Shown one piece after another: positions 9,301 through 16,923 of a stretch of DNA of 44,567 nucleotides. Below the pieces are notes generated by a model, which ran no database searches, was not told the origin of the DNA, and saw only the letters and a program-made list of their open reading frames with translations. The position numbers and the translations under genes were made by a program. Each line of letters begins with the position of its first letter. The stretch's first letter is position 1. This stretch comes from an uncultured Moraxellaceae bacterium (GTDB lineage: Bacteria > Pseudomonadota > Gammaproteobacteria > Pseudomonadales > Moraxellaceae): contig CAJXOR010000007.1 of the NCBI GenBank assembly GCA_913057715.1, positions 1-44,567 on the forward strand. The letters are read 5' to 3'.

Positions 9301-9346
9301 AGTGCTTCGAGAAGCACTGATACTAATTTAGGTGGTTGCAAGCACC
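9301..9346. promoter_or_regulatory. Two inverted repeats in the algR leader
   Basis: At 9301-9318 there is an inverted repeat with 8-base arms and a GA centre (AGTGCTTC/GAAGCACT). At 9331-9346 a second, imperfect palindrome (GGTGGTTGCAAGCACC) has two mismatched positions. Both share the half-site GTGSTT...AAGCAC and their centres are 29 bases apart, close to three helical turns. They lie between a possible -10 element (TATAGT, 9268-9273) and the algR ribosome-binding site. They could be tandem operators or leader hairpins; there is no U-tract, so they are not terminators. Confidence 0.4.
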
Positions 9347-9363
9347 ACAATTAAGGAGTGATT

Positions 9364-10101
9364 GTGAAGATTATCGTATGCGATGACGAGCCGATGGCGC
9401 GTGAGCGACTGGTTCGTATGGTGGTTGAAGTGGGACATGAACTGGTGGCAGCCACCAGTAGCTCAGAAGAAACAATTCAAGCGGTTAAAGAGCACATGCC
9501 CGATGTGGTGCTCATGGACGTGCGCATGCCCAACCAGGACGGTATCCGCTGCGCGCATCTGATCAAGGAGCTGCCAAGCTCTCCTGCGATTATCTTTGTT
9601 ACGGCTTACGATCACTACGCCATCGCTGCTTTTAAAGCTCAGGCAATTGGTTACCTGTTAAAACCTGCCGGTAAAGAAGAGCTGATTGAGGCGCTCTCAA
9701 ACGCCAAGCAAGTCAACAACGCTCAGCTGAATCACTTAAGAAAGCTCGACAACCCCGACGTCAAACCTGCTCGCCAGCACATCGCGGCTCGCACGCACCG
9801 CGGCGTTGAGTTGATCCCGGTTACCGAGATCTACTACTTCTTAGCGGATCAAAAGTACGTGAACGTCCGTCATAAAGACGGCACCGTGCTGATCGATGAG
9901 ACGCTAAAAGAGCTTGAGGAAGAGTTTGGCAATCAGTTCTTCCGCATACACCGCAACGCGCTCTTGTCGCTCAGCTACCTTGAGGCGCTCGAGTCGATCG
10001 AGGGCGGTCAGTATCAAGTGGCGATCAAAGGCGTCGATGACAAGCTGTCAGTTTCACGTCGTCACTTGCCGGCACTTCGCGAGAAAGTTCAAAACATGTG
10101 A
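9364..10101 (+). CDS. algR: LytTR-family response regulator AlgR
   Basis: A receiver domain (about residues 1-120) with acidic pair D7/D8 and phospho-acceptor D52 (VVLMDVRMP) is joined to a LytTR DNA-binding domain (about 140-240; FRIHRNALLSLSYLEAL is typical). It resembles AlgR of Pseudomonas, which controls the minor-pilin operon and other genes. The GTG at 9364 is chosen because an AAGGAG ribosome-binding site ends six bases before it; the alternative GTG at 9358 abuts that site. The partner kinase gene (algZ/fimS), which in Pseudomonas lies between argH and algR, is absent here. hemC follows in the same orientation after a terminator. Confidence 0.9.
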   Translation: MKIIVCDDEPMARERLVRMVVEVGHELVAATSSSEETIQAVKEHMPDVVLMDVRMPNQDGIRCAHLIKELPSSPAIIFVTAYDHYAIAAFKAQAIGYLLKPAGKEELIEALSNAKQVNNAQLNHLRKLDNPDVKPARQHIAARTHRGVELIPVTEIYYFLADQKYVNVRHKDGTVLIDETLKELEEEFGNQFFRIHRNALLSLSYLEALESIEGGQYQVAIKGVDDKLSVSRRHLPALREKVQNM

Positions 10102-10115
10102 ATTGAGTCTTAATC

Positions 10116-10152
10116 AACCCGTCCGTGCAGCGCATGTGGCGGGTTTTTTTTG
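10116..10152 (+). terminator. Rho-independent terminator after algR
   Basis: AACCCG (10116-10121) pairs with CGGGTT (10140-10145), and the stem is extended by CC/GG next to a bulged T. The hairpin runs into eight T residues (10144-10151). It begins 15 bases after the algR stop codon. Confidence 0.85.
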
Positions 10153-10165
10153 GCCAAATGTCAGC
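10153..10165 (-). repeat. GACATTT motif copy directly after the algR terminator
   Basis: The minus strand reads GCTGACATTTGGC. It begins at the end of the terminator U-tract, a place where uptake sequences often lie in Neisseriaceae and Pasteurellaceae. Confidence 0.6.
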
Positions 10166-10432
10166 GAGTTTGAGCTTTTAGCGTAAATTTGGTGGCGCGC
10201 TTCTGTTAACCAACACTAGCTTATGGCCACTGAGTAGATGGTTAATCAGTCAACTCGGTCAGATTAATTGTCTGAGTGAATTGATTTCAGGGTGCGGTTT
10301 TGAGCTGGTGTTTTTAGCGTGGGCATTTTAGGGTTAAAGGGTACAACTGGCCGCACGGATCACGTTGATACGACTCCAGAGTCACTGACAACCTATGGCT
10401 CAGACTGGCACTAAATCTAGCGCCCGCGTATC

Positions 10433-11416
10433 ATGAGCCTTTGCTTAACATCTGATTTTATGAGCGATCACGCTGCAAACCAAAACTCCCCTGAGCACAC
10501 GTTAGTCATCGCTACTCGGCAGTCGCCGCTGGCGCTCTGGCAAGCCAATCACGTCAAAGCGCGCCTTGAGGCGCTACACCCCGATCTCTCAGTCACGCTT
10601 GAAACCTTTGTGACTCAAGGGGATAAGATCCTCGATACGCCGCTGGCAAAGATCGGCGGCAAGGGGCTCTTTGTTAAAGAGCTTGAGCACGCACTGCTGG
10701 ATAGGCGCGCTGATATCGCAGTGCACTCTTGTAAGGATCTGCCCATGGATCTGCCAGATGGGCTGGATCTGCCGGTGATCATGCAGCGTGAGGACCCAAC
10801 CGATGCGCTGGTGTCTAACCAGTTTGCGCGCTTTGATGATTTGCCCATGGGCGCGGTGGTGGGCACTTCAAGCCTAAGGCGCAAGACCCAGTTGCTTGCG
10901 GCACGGCCCGATTTGCAGATTCGTGATCTGCGCGGCAACGTCGGCACGCGCTTAGGTAAGCTTGACAGCGATCAGTATGACGCGATCGTGCTTGCGACCT
11001 CAGGGCTGCTGCGCCTTGAGCTGGGTGAGCGTATCGCACAAACCCTCGATAAACAGGTTAGCCTGCCTGCAGTGGGTCAAGGCGCGCTTGCGATTGAGAC
11101 CCGATCGGGCGATACGCGCGTGCTGGAGTTGATTACACCCTTGATCTGCGATCAGACGCAGGCCTGCGTGCGAGCTGAGCGCGCCATGAACCGCGCACTT
11201 GAAGGCGGCTGTCAGGTGCCGATTGCTGGTCACGCCACTCTAAACGGGGATCAGCTGACCTTGATTGGCCGTGTGGCAAATGACGACGGTAGCGTGGTGT
11301 TAGAGGCAACCAGCAGCGGCGCATCGAGTGACGCTGCGGCCATCGGGCTTAGGGTGGCAAACGAGCTGAAAACCCAAGGCGCCGATCAAATCCTTGCTGC
11401 TTTTTATACCCGCTGA
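10433..11416 (+). CDS. hemC: Hydroxymethylbilane synthase (porphobilinogen deaminase)
   Basis: HemC links four porphobilinogen units into hydroxymethylbilane on the way to haem. Visible features are the ATRQSPLALWQ start, the catalytic-aspartate segment AVHSCKDLPMDLP, GTSSLRR, LRGNVGTRLGKLD, and the dipyrromethane-cofactor cysteine C260 in EGGCQVPI. The ATG at 10433 gives 327 residues; an in-frame ATG at 10460 gives 318, nearer the usual length. No ribosome-binding site decides between them. The TGA overlaps the ATG of hemD (TGATG). Confidence 0.95.
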   Translation: MSLCLTSDFMSDHAANQNSPEHTLVIATRQSPLALWQANHVKARLEALHPDLSVTLETFVTQGDKILDTPLAKIGGKGLFVKELEHALLDRRADIAVHSCKDLPMDLPDGLDLPVIMQREDPTDALVSNQFARFDDLPMGAVVGTSSLRRKTQLLAARPDLQIRDLRGNVGTRLGKLDSDQYDAIVLATSGLLRLELGERIAQTLDKQVSLPAVGQGALAIETRSGDTRVLELITPLICDQTQACVRAERAMNRALEGGCQVPIAGHATLNGDQLTLIGRVANDDGSVVLEATSSGASSDAAAIGLRVANELKTQGADQILAAFYTR

Positions 11417-12225
11417 TGCTGCTCAACACCCGCCCCGATGATCTGGCAGCTGCACTAGAAGATGAGCTAAAAGCGCTTGGGGTTGAATCGGTGCACTTGC
11501 CGCTGCTCTCTATTGAACGGCTAAGCGCCCAGCCTGAGTTAGCGCTCGCCAAAAACTACCGGCTGGTGCTTTGCGTTAGCCCGCGTGCGGCTGAGTTTTT
11601 TTTGGAGTCGCTGAGCGAGAACCAGCTGCAAGTTTTTAGTCAGCAGGTGCTGATCGCGGTGGGCGCGCGGACCGCTCAAGTGTTAAGCGCAGCTGGCCTT
11701 AGCGTGCGGGTGCCAGAGCAAATAAGTAGCGAGGGATTGCTCGCCATGACTGAGTTTAAGGCTTTGCAGGCGGGCGACTCACTGATGATCTTGCGCGGGC
11801 AGGGCGGGCGCCGCTTGATCGATGAAGTGATGAGCGCGCGTGGCATCTTGGTAGATGAGCTAATTCTTTATAAGCGATGTGAGCCGGACAACTTAGAGGC
11901 GCGTTATGCGCAGCTTAAAAAGTCGAATCTGACTCAGGTGTTGATCACCAGCTTTGAGTCTTGGCAGCGCTTTGTGCAGATCGAATCCGATTTAACTCAG
12001 TATCGCTATCTGTTGCTAGGTGAGCGTCTGCTCAAGTTGATCGCACCTGATTTGAGCGCGGCAGCAGCTCAAACTGATAACCAGCCTGACATGAAATTTG
12101 AAAGTCAGCCTGATTTGAAGTGCGGAAGCCAGCCAGCGGCGACATTTGACCCGAAAAGCTTGTGCCACGTGCTAACCGATTTATCTCCAACTACTATTGC
12201 AAAGGCCTATCTGACATGGACATAA
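11416..12225 (+). CDS. hemD: Uroporphyrinogen-III synthase
   Basis: HemD closes and inverts ring D of hydroxymethylbilane to give uroporphyrinogen III. The family is very divergent. Support comes from the opening LLNTRP, the ILRGQGGR loop, the VDELILYKR strand, the LITSFESWQRF segment, and position directly after hemC with overlapping start. The last quarter carries a repeat-rich low-complexity insert, two and a half copies of a QPDxK...SQP unit (bases about 12076-12138), just before the final helix. hemX and hemY, which follow in Pseudomonas, are replaced by a thioesterase gene that overlaps the last 10 bases. Confidence 0.9.
   Translation: MLLNTRPDDLAAALEDELKALGVESVHLPLLSIERLSAQPELALAKNYRLVLCVSPRAAEFFLESLSENQLQVFSQQVLIAVGARTAQVLSAAGLSVRVPEQISSEGLLAMTEFKALQAGDSLMILRGQGGRRLIDEVMSARGILVDELILYKRCEPDNLEARYAQLKKSNLTQVLITSFESWQRFVQIESDLTQYRYLLLGERLLKLIAPDLSAAAAQTDNQPDMKFESQPDLKCGSQPAATFDPKSLCHVLTDLSPTTIAKAYLTWT
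12138..12150 (+). repeat. GACATTT motif copy inside hemD
   Basis: Reads GGCGACATTTGAC at the end of the low-complexity insert of HemD (Ala-Thr-Phe-Asp). Confidence 0.5.
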
Positions 12226-12668
12226 CCGCAGCCCTGACTCGGCAAAATCACCCGCTCTTGGAGCGCGCCGCTCACGTTTACACCCAGCAGATGATTTGGG
12301 GCGACATGGACGCTTTTGGTCATCTGAACAATGTCCACTTTTATCGCTACTTTGAAAGCGCGCGGATCAGTGCGATGGAGCTCTACGGCAGTTTCGGCAG
12401 CGAAGGCAAAGTGGTGATCGCTAAAAGTAGCTGTAAGTTCCTGCGCCCAGTGGTGTTTCCTGACGTGCTGCACGTCGGTGTTACCTTATCTAGGCTTGGC
12501 GGCAGCAGCCTCACCATGGTGTACACCATGGTGAGCGAGGCACAAGGGGCGGTGGTTGCGATCGGCGATTCGGTTAACGTGTTCATCGACGATACAGGCA
12601 AACCCACGCCGATGACCCAAGGCGTGCGCGACCGCTTCGCCAGCTGGGTCGTGCCTGAGGCAGACTGA
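12216..12668 (+). CDS. 4HBT (hotdog-fold) acyl-CoA thioesterase
   Basis: A 150-residue single hotdog domain with the signature WGDMDAFGHLNNVHFYRYFESAR, in which the D of GDMD is the usual catalytic acid. This places it in the 4HBT/YbgC/FadM-like family that hydrolyses acyl-CoA thioesters in the cytoplasm; the natural substrate cannot be deduced. The ATG at 12216 lies inside the end of hemD, so translation is probably coupled; the open frame could start further upstream with a GTG, but the family alignment begins near this ATG. Its stop codon directly abuts that of the convergent comF gene. Confidence 0.85.
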   Translation: MDITAALTRQNHPLLERAAHVYTQQMIWGDMDAFGHLNNVHFYRYFESARISAMELYGSFGSEGKVVIAKSSCKFLRPVVFPDVLHVGVTLSRLGGSSLTMVYTMVSEAQGAVVAIGDSVNVFIDDTGKPTPMTQGVRDRFASWVVPEAD

Positions 12669-12676
12669 TCAGTCTG
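12661..12676. repeat. Perfect palindrome covering two convergent stop codons
   Basis: CAGACTGATCAGTCTG is a perfect 16-base palindrome. The TGA of the thioesterase gene (12666-12668) and the TGA of comF (12669-12671, minus strand) are its two halves, so both genes end with the same GAC-TGA and no base separates them. A stem of this kind could work as a small bidirectional terminator, but no U-tract follows on either strand. Confidence 0.6.
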
Positions 12677-13322
12677 AGTGTTTGAACTCGTGCGCCAGCA
12701 CATAGGCAAACACACGGGCATCGCTCGCTTTAGCAAAATGCCCCTGCAGCGAGCGCACCGCGGCGTTTAGGGTCGCACCGGTGGTGCTGACATCGTCAAG
12801 TATCAGCAAAGTGTGGTTAAGCGGGGGCGCACGCGAGCTGAGTTGATTGGCGACATTTGCATGGCGCTCGGATCGGCTTAAGGTTTTCTGTTTGGGCGCA
12901 TGACCGGTGCGCTTAAGTCCGCGCCAAATTTGTAGATCCCAGTGTTTAGCCAGCCTTTGCGCGATCAGATCCATGTGATCAAAGCCGCGCTCTTTGATGC
13001 GCGCAGTTGAGGAGGGCATGGGAACCAGCAAAGTCCCGGCGCGCGGCCTTGGCAAAGTTGCGATCAGCTCACTGAGCAGATCCGCCAGCTGCACCTGATT
13101 GTGGTACTTGTAGCTGTGCAGCAACTGATCGACCGGATAAGCGTAGCTGGCCGCAGCAAAAGCCGGCACGCTGACTGAGTGAATCTGTGCCTCATCAAAA
13201 TCCCGAAGCGGCATGTCGCCAAAACACCCAGTGCACAAAAGTTTGCCTGGCACCTTGTTTTCAAAGCGGCAAAGCGCGCAGTACGGCGCCCAGAGTTTGT
13301 GCAGTGTTTGAGTCAGGTTCAT
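12669..13322 (-). CDS. comF: ComF-family phosphoribosyltransferase-like protein
   Basis: The N-terminal part has a zinc-binding four-cysteine pattern (CALC ... CTGC, residues about 15-33). The C-terminal half is a type I phosphoribosyltransferase fold with the PRPP loop LLILDDVSTTGATLNAA. Proteins of this family (ComFC/GntX/ComF) are needed for uptake or processing of transforming DNA in several competent bacteria; the exact reaction is unsettled. At 217 residues it has normal length. It lies 110 bases downstream of recG on the same strand and may be co-transcribed with it. No convincing ribosome-binding site is seen at the ATG at 13322. Confidence 0.9.
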   Translation of the reverse strand: MNLTQTLHKLWAPYCALCRFENKVPGKLLCTGCFGDMPLRDFDEAQIHSVSVPAFAAASYAYPVDQLLHSYKYHNQVQLADLLSELIATLPRPRAGTLLVPMPSSTARIKERGFDHMDLIAQRLAKHWDLQIWRGLKRTGHAPKQKTLSRSERHANVANQLSSRAPPLNHTLLILDDVSTTGATLNAAVRSLQGHFAKASDARVFAYVLAHEFKHSD

Positions 13323-13432
13323 AAAAGGTGTAGCCGGTTTTGTGTTGGTTTCATTTTTTATCTTTTAAGTTTTTTTGGATTTAATCGCCTAGTTTGATCG
13401 CAGCATAGCGCTCAGAGACAACATAAAGCTAA

Positions 13433-15628
13433 TCAAGCGTCTTTGAGGCTGAGCTCTTGGTGAACCCAGCGCTGGATTAAGGCGCGTGACTGGGTCGATT
13501 GCGCTTGGCCAGAGGGTTGATCTGAGTTGCCTGAGGGCTTATCCGCGTTGGTTTTTTTCTCAAGCATCTGAGCAAATTGCACCGCCAGCGCGAGCAGTGC
13601 TTCATCGGTGCTTAGATCAGCCACATAAAAGTTGAGATTGCCGGCTTGGCGACTACCCAGCAGCTCACCGGGCCCGCGGATCTTCAGATCCACTTCGGCG
13701 ATCTCAAAGCCATCGCTGCTGTTTTTCAGGGTGCTCAGGCGCTCCACTCCGGTTTCAGAGACTTTGTTTGAGTACAGCAGCACGCAGAAACTGGCCTCTG
13801 AGCCGCGCCCAACTCGCCCGCGCAGCTGGTGCAATTGCGAAAGCCCTAGCCGTTCGGCATTTTCGATGACCATCAGGTTTGCGTTTGGCACATCGACGCC
13901 AACCTCGATCACGGTGGTTGCCACTAAGACATCGAGCTTAGCGTCGATAAAGTCACGCATGACAGCAGTTTTTTGGTCGGCAGCTAGCCGCCCGTGGATG
14001 AGCCCGACACGGAGGCCATTTTGAGTTAAAAGCGGGTGAGCACTTAGTTCAGCATACAGCTGCTCAGCTGAGGTGGCGTCCAGCACCTCGGAGTCCTCGA
14101 TTAGCGGGCAAACCCAGTAAGCTTGAGTGCCCGCAAGCAGGTTAGCGACCACGCGCTCAATCACTTGCTCGCGGCGGTTTTGTGACACCAGCACCGTGGT
14201 AATCGGTTTGCGGTTCTTGGGGAGCTCATCGAGTTTTGAAGTGTCCATCTCGGCGTATAGGCTCATCGCCAAAGTGCGGGGGATTGGGGTCGCGGAGAGT
14301 GCCAGCAGGTGCGTGTAGCCAATCCCTTTTTGGCGCAGCTTTAGACGCTCGTTAACCCCGAAGCGGTGCTGCTCATCGATGATGATGAGCCCCAACCGGC
14401 CAAAGTTCACCGACTCCTGAAACAGCGCATGGGTGCCGATGACGACCGAGCGATCAGCGATCTCGATCATCTGCTTGCGCTCAGTCTTCTCGCTGGCCTT
14501 AAGACTTCCGCTTAAAAAGATAGGCTCAATCCCGAGAGGCCTCAGCCAGCTGCCCAGACTAACAAAGTGCTGCTGCGCCAAGATCTCAGTGGGTGCGAGC
14601 AGCGCTACCTGCCAGCCGCCATCGAGTGCGTGACAGGCCGCAAGCGCAGCGATCAGGGTTTTGCCTGAGCCCACATCGCCTTGCAGTAAGCGGTGCATGG
14701 GCGCGCCGCTAGTCAGATCGTCGGTGATCTCGCTATACACCCGATTTTGCGCGCCAGTTGGTTCAAAGGGCAGGCCACTTAGGAGTTGATCGGCAAGCGG
14801 GCTAATTGCCGGACACAGCGGGGCTTTATGCGCTTTAAGCTCACTTCTAGAACCTAAGTGCATCAGCTGATGGGCAGTGAGCTCATCCAGACTTAGTCTG
14901 CGCTTGGCTTGAACTAACTTAAGTTTTAACTCTGCATCATCCATGTTGGCAGGGGGTAGGTGACTAAACTCAAGCGCGGCAAGCCAACTATCAAAATGCC
15001 CACCCATCAGACGCTGTGTCTCTGGCGTGTGTGCAATTAGATCCGCCAGTGGATCGGCGCTACTTTTTAGTAGCGGCAAACAAGAGCGGATCAGTGTTCG
15101 CCACTTGTTTTGACTCACGCCTTTGATGTTTGGGTACAGGCCACTTAAAAAGCGCTGCGGCGCAGGTTGGCTGGGTTTGCTGATCTCGGGGTGGCTCATG
15201 CTGAGCATGCCTAGGGTATAGCGGTTAATCTGCGGTTTTCCAAACAGATTTAGGGTGTTGCCGATAGAGAGCTTAGTTAAGAGTGAAGGATAGGACTTAA
15301 AAAAGCTGACATTTAACTCGCCAGTTTGATCGCTCAAGGTCGCGCTAATCTGAGATCCGCGGCGCTGCAAGTCAACTACGGTCGCCTGAACCAGCGCGGG
15401 TTTGTCTGGCATCAACTGATTGATCGGGTAGAGACGGGAGCGATCCTCAAAGCCCAGCGGCAAAGTCGTCACCAGCTTAAAGGGTGAGCTGATCCCTGCT
15501 TTGATCAGTGCTTGCTCGGTGGCTGCGCCCACAGCTGGCAGTGCGCTTAGCCTCTGAGGAAGATTAGAGAAGCTCAAGCGAGCGTTCGCGTCTGTTATGT
15601 GATTGGCGTGTTGAGTCATCGATTTCAT
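13433..15628 (-). CDS. recG: ATP-dependent DNA helicase RecG
   Basis: RecG is the branch-migration helicase that remodels stalled forks and recombination junctions. The N-terminal wedge/OB domain (about residues 20-180) is followed by two helicase lobes: Walker A QGDVGSGKT near residue 316, DEQH box (IIIDEQHRFG) near 415, the ALSATPIPRT motif, then RGRVGRG and the IRGPGELLGSRQAG signature of RecG. It is 731 residues long against about 693 in E. coli; the excess is mainly a Ser/Gln/Asn-rich insert close to the C-terminus (TNADKPSGNSDQPSGQ). The ATG at 15628 has an AGG six bases upstream. Confidence 0.97.
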   Translation of the reverse strand: MKSMTQHANHITDANARLSFSNLPQRLSALPAVGAATEQALIKAGISSPFKLVTTLPLGFEDRSRLYPINQLMPDKPALVQATVVDLQRRGSQISATLSDQTGELNVSFFKSYPSLLTKLSIGNTLNLFGKPQINRYTLGMLSMSHPEISKPSQPAPQRFLSGLYPNIKGVSQNKWRTLIRSCLPLLKSSADPLADLIAHTPETQRLMGGHFDSWLAALEFSHLPPANMDDAELKLKLVQAKRRLSLDELTAHQLMHLGSRSELKAHKAPLCPAISPLADQLLSGLPFEPTGAQNRVYSEITDDLTSGAPMHRLLQGDVGSGKTLIAALAACHALDGGWQVALLAPTEILAQQHFVSLGSWLRPLGIEPIFLSGSLKASEKTERKQMIEIADRSVVIGTHALFQESVNFGRLGLIIIDEQHRFGVNERLKLRQKGIGYTHLLALSATPIPRTLAMSLYAEMDTSKLDELPKNRKPITTVLVSQNRREQVIERVVANLLAGTQAYWVCPLIEDSEVLDATSAEQLYAELSAHPLLTQNGLRVGLIHGRLAADQKTAVMRDFIDAKLDVLVATTVIEVGVDVPNANLMVIENAERLGLSQLHQLRGRVGRGSEASFCVLLYSNKVSETGVERLSTLKNSSDGFEIAEVDLKIRGPGELLGSRQAGNLNFYVADLSTDEALLALAVQFAQMLEKKTNADKPSGNSDQPSGQAQSTQSRALIQRWVHQELSLKDA
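15305..15317 (+). repeat. GACATTT motif copy inside recG
   Basis: Reads GCTGACATTTAAC on the plus strand, opposite to recG; identical to the copy at 25389-25401. Confidence 0.5.
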
Positions 15629-15707
15629 GATCGCCTATCTCAAGCTGAATCAGACTGCCAAAGTCGGCTATCGGGGTATTCTTGCGATCAGCGTAGCGGA
15701 TTTATGG

Positions 15708-15716
15708 ATGAACTGT
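15708..15716 (-). promoter_or_regulatory. Possible LytTR (AlgR-type) box upstream of fimT
   Basis: On the minus strand the bases read ACAGTTCAT, which fits the loose LytTR consensus [TA][AC][CA]GTTN[AG][TG] at every position. A second near-match (CCAGTTTGG, one mismatch) lies at 15734-15742 on the plus strand. In Pseudomonas AlgR activates the equivalent fimU-pilVWXY1Y2E operon. The consensus is weak enough that one match in this gap by chance is not improbable. Confidence 0.25.
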
Positions 15717-15772
15717 TTTAAACCGCTGTAAATCCAGTTTGGAGGGTCATTATGGCGCATCATCCCAGATCA

Positions 15773-15801
15773 TGGTTATATCTGTTTAAGCGTCGTATAC
15801 T
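15773..15801 (+). promoter_or_regulatory. Candidate promoter of the minor-pilin operon
   Basis: A good -10 hexamer TATACT (15796-15801) sits 44 bases upstream of the fimT ATG. The -35 at 17-base spacing (TGGTTA, 15773-15778) is poor, which would fit a promoter that needs an activator. Confidence 0.4.
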
Positions 15802-15844
15802 AAATTGTGCGAATTGCGCATTTAAACAACACTATGGTTAAGTT

Positions 15845-16351
15845 ATGAGTCGCCCCGGTAACACCCGACAGTCTGGATTTACGTTGATTGAGCTGATGGT
15901 CACTATAGGCGTCGTTGCAATCTTGGCTGCATTGGCAGCACCAAGCTTTCAAAGTCAGATCGCCAATTACCGGGCCAAAAACGATGCAGTTTCTATCGCG
16001 GCTTTTATTCAAGAGATACGTTCAAAGGCATTGGAGACTCGCCGAAGTGTCACTTTGAGTTATGACGCCAACCAAAAGATGATTTTTTGGGACTGCAATG
16101 CAGATGGCGCCAGATCAGCAGCCAGCGTCAATAGTTGCAGCCCTATCGGCCCTGAGCCCTTTTATCGAGTTGAAAACTCTGATGTACTCAGCAACGCATC
16201 AGCCGCCACTGACTACAACTTTGTATTTGATTCAAGAGGAGTACTGAATCAAACCCCTATCACTGTTTCGATCAAATCCACTTCTGGTTCTGCCAGCAAG
16301 AGCTATAGCGTGACAGTGGAACGAACGGGTAAAACGTTGGTGGTGTCATGA
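15845..16351 (+). CDS. fimT: GspH/FimT-type minor pilin (FimU/FimT)
   Basis: Type IV prepilin with leader MSRPGNTRQSG, cleaved by prepilin peptidase after G11, and mature start FTLIELMV with the conserved +5 glutamate (E16). A hydrophobic helix (about residues 12-35) precedes a periplasmic head. Its position first in the operon and the GspH-like head (QEIRSKALETRRSVTLSYD) identify it as the FimU/FimT/GspH component of the priming complex that starts pilus assembly and sits at the tip. Its TGA overlaps the ATG of pilV. Confidence 0.9.
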   Translation: MSRPGNTRQSGFTLIELMVTIGVVAILAALAAPSFQSQIANYRAKNDAVSIAAFIQEIRSKALETRRSVTLSYDANQKMIFWDCNADGARSAASVNSCSPIGPEPFYRVENSDVLSNASAATDYNFVFDSRGVLNQTPITVSIKSTSGSASKSYSVTVERTGKTLVVS

Positions 16352-16923
16352 ACATCGGGTCTGCCACTCCATCAAAATTGGGCTTAGCCAGAACTCAGGC
16401 AGGTGTGGGTCTTATCGAAGTGCTGGTTTCACTGCTCTTATTGGCTGTCGCGGTCTTAGGTTATATTGGTTTACAGACTCGTACGGTTGCTGCCACTAGT
16501 GATGGCCTTACCAAGTCCAACATGATCACCATCATGCGTGATCTGGCCGATCGCGTGCGCTACAACCCCACAGCGATCGCTGCCTATCAGAGTAACTTGG
16601 ACACCTATAGCGGAAGTTACAAGTCATCTGGTACTGCAACTAAGCCTTCAAAAGATTGCGATAAAGCAGTATGCAGTGCTGCTGAACAGGCCGCTTTCGA
16701 CGCTTTCGACGCGGCTACTCGAGGCTATCAAAGTGGTTTTGATATCCGCATGGCGATTTGTCCCGGAACGGCAGGTAACGGGATTATGGAGACGCGGTGT
16801 CTCTTGGGCTCTTGGGGTGATACGACAGCTACTATTGGAGCCGCCGCCGCCACTGATTGCATAGATACCGCCACGGGCAACTATTTCCGTCAGTCTCAGT
16901 GTTTGATTATGGAGGTTCAGTAA
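16348..16923 (+). CDS. pilV: Type IV pilus modification protein PilV
   Basis: Prepilin-like protein of 191 residues. The leader ends at G19 and the mature sequence begins VGLIEVLV, with +5 glutamate E24, then a hydrophobic helix (LLLLAVAVLGYIGLQ) and a head with several cysteines. This is the GspI-like minor pilin PilV, a member of the tip/priming complex in the inner membrane and pilus. Start overlaps fimT by ATGA; the stop overlaps pilW (TAATG). Confidence 0.9.
   Translation: MNIGSATPSKLGLARTQAGVGLIEVLVSLLLLAVAVLGYIGLQTRTVAATSDGLTKSNMITIMRDLADRVRYNPTAIAAYQSNLDTYSGSYKSSGTATKPSKDCDKAVCSAAEQAAFDAFDAATRGYQSGFDIRMAICPGTAGNGIMETRCLLGSWGDTTATIGAAAATDCIDTATGNYFRQSQCLIMEVQ

Larger units (their letters stand above)
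10102..10432 (+). other. 331-base gap between algR and hemC
   Basis: The gap holds the algR terminator (10116-10152) and one copy of the recurrent GACATTT motif (10153-10165) immediately after the U-tract. The remaining 270 bases up to hemC contain no open frame with coding character and no RNA that I recognise. A hemC promoter is expected here, but no hexamer pair stands out. Confidence 0.6.

Noticed and set aside
12076-12138. Repeat units in hemD as a sign of a frameshift or pseudogene
   Set aside because: The frame stays open, the segment resumes with a plausible C-terminal helix and the stop overlaps the next start as expected; it is an in-frame low-complexity insert.
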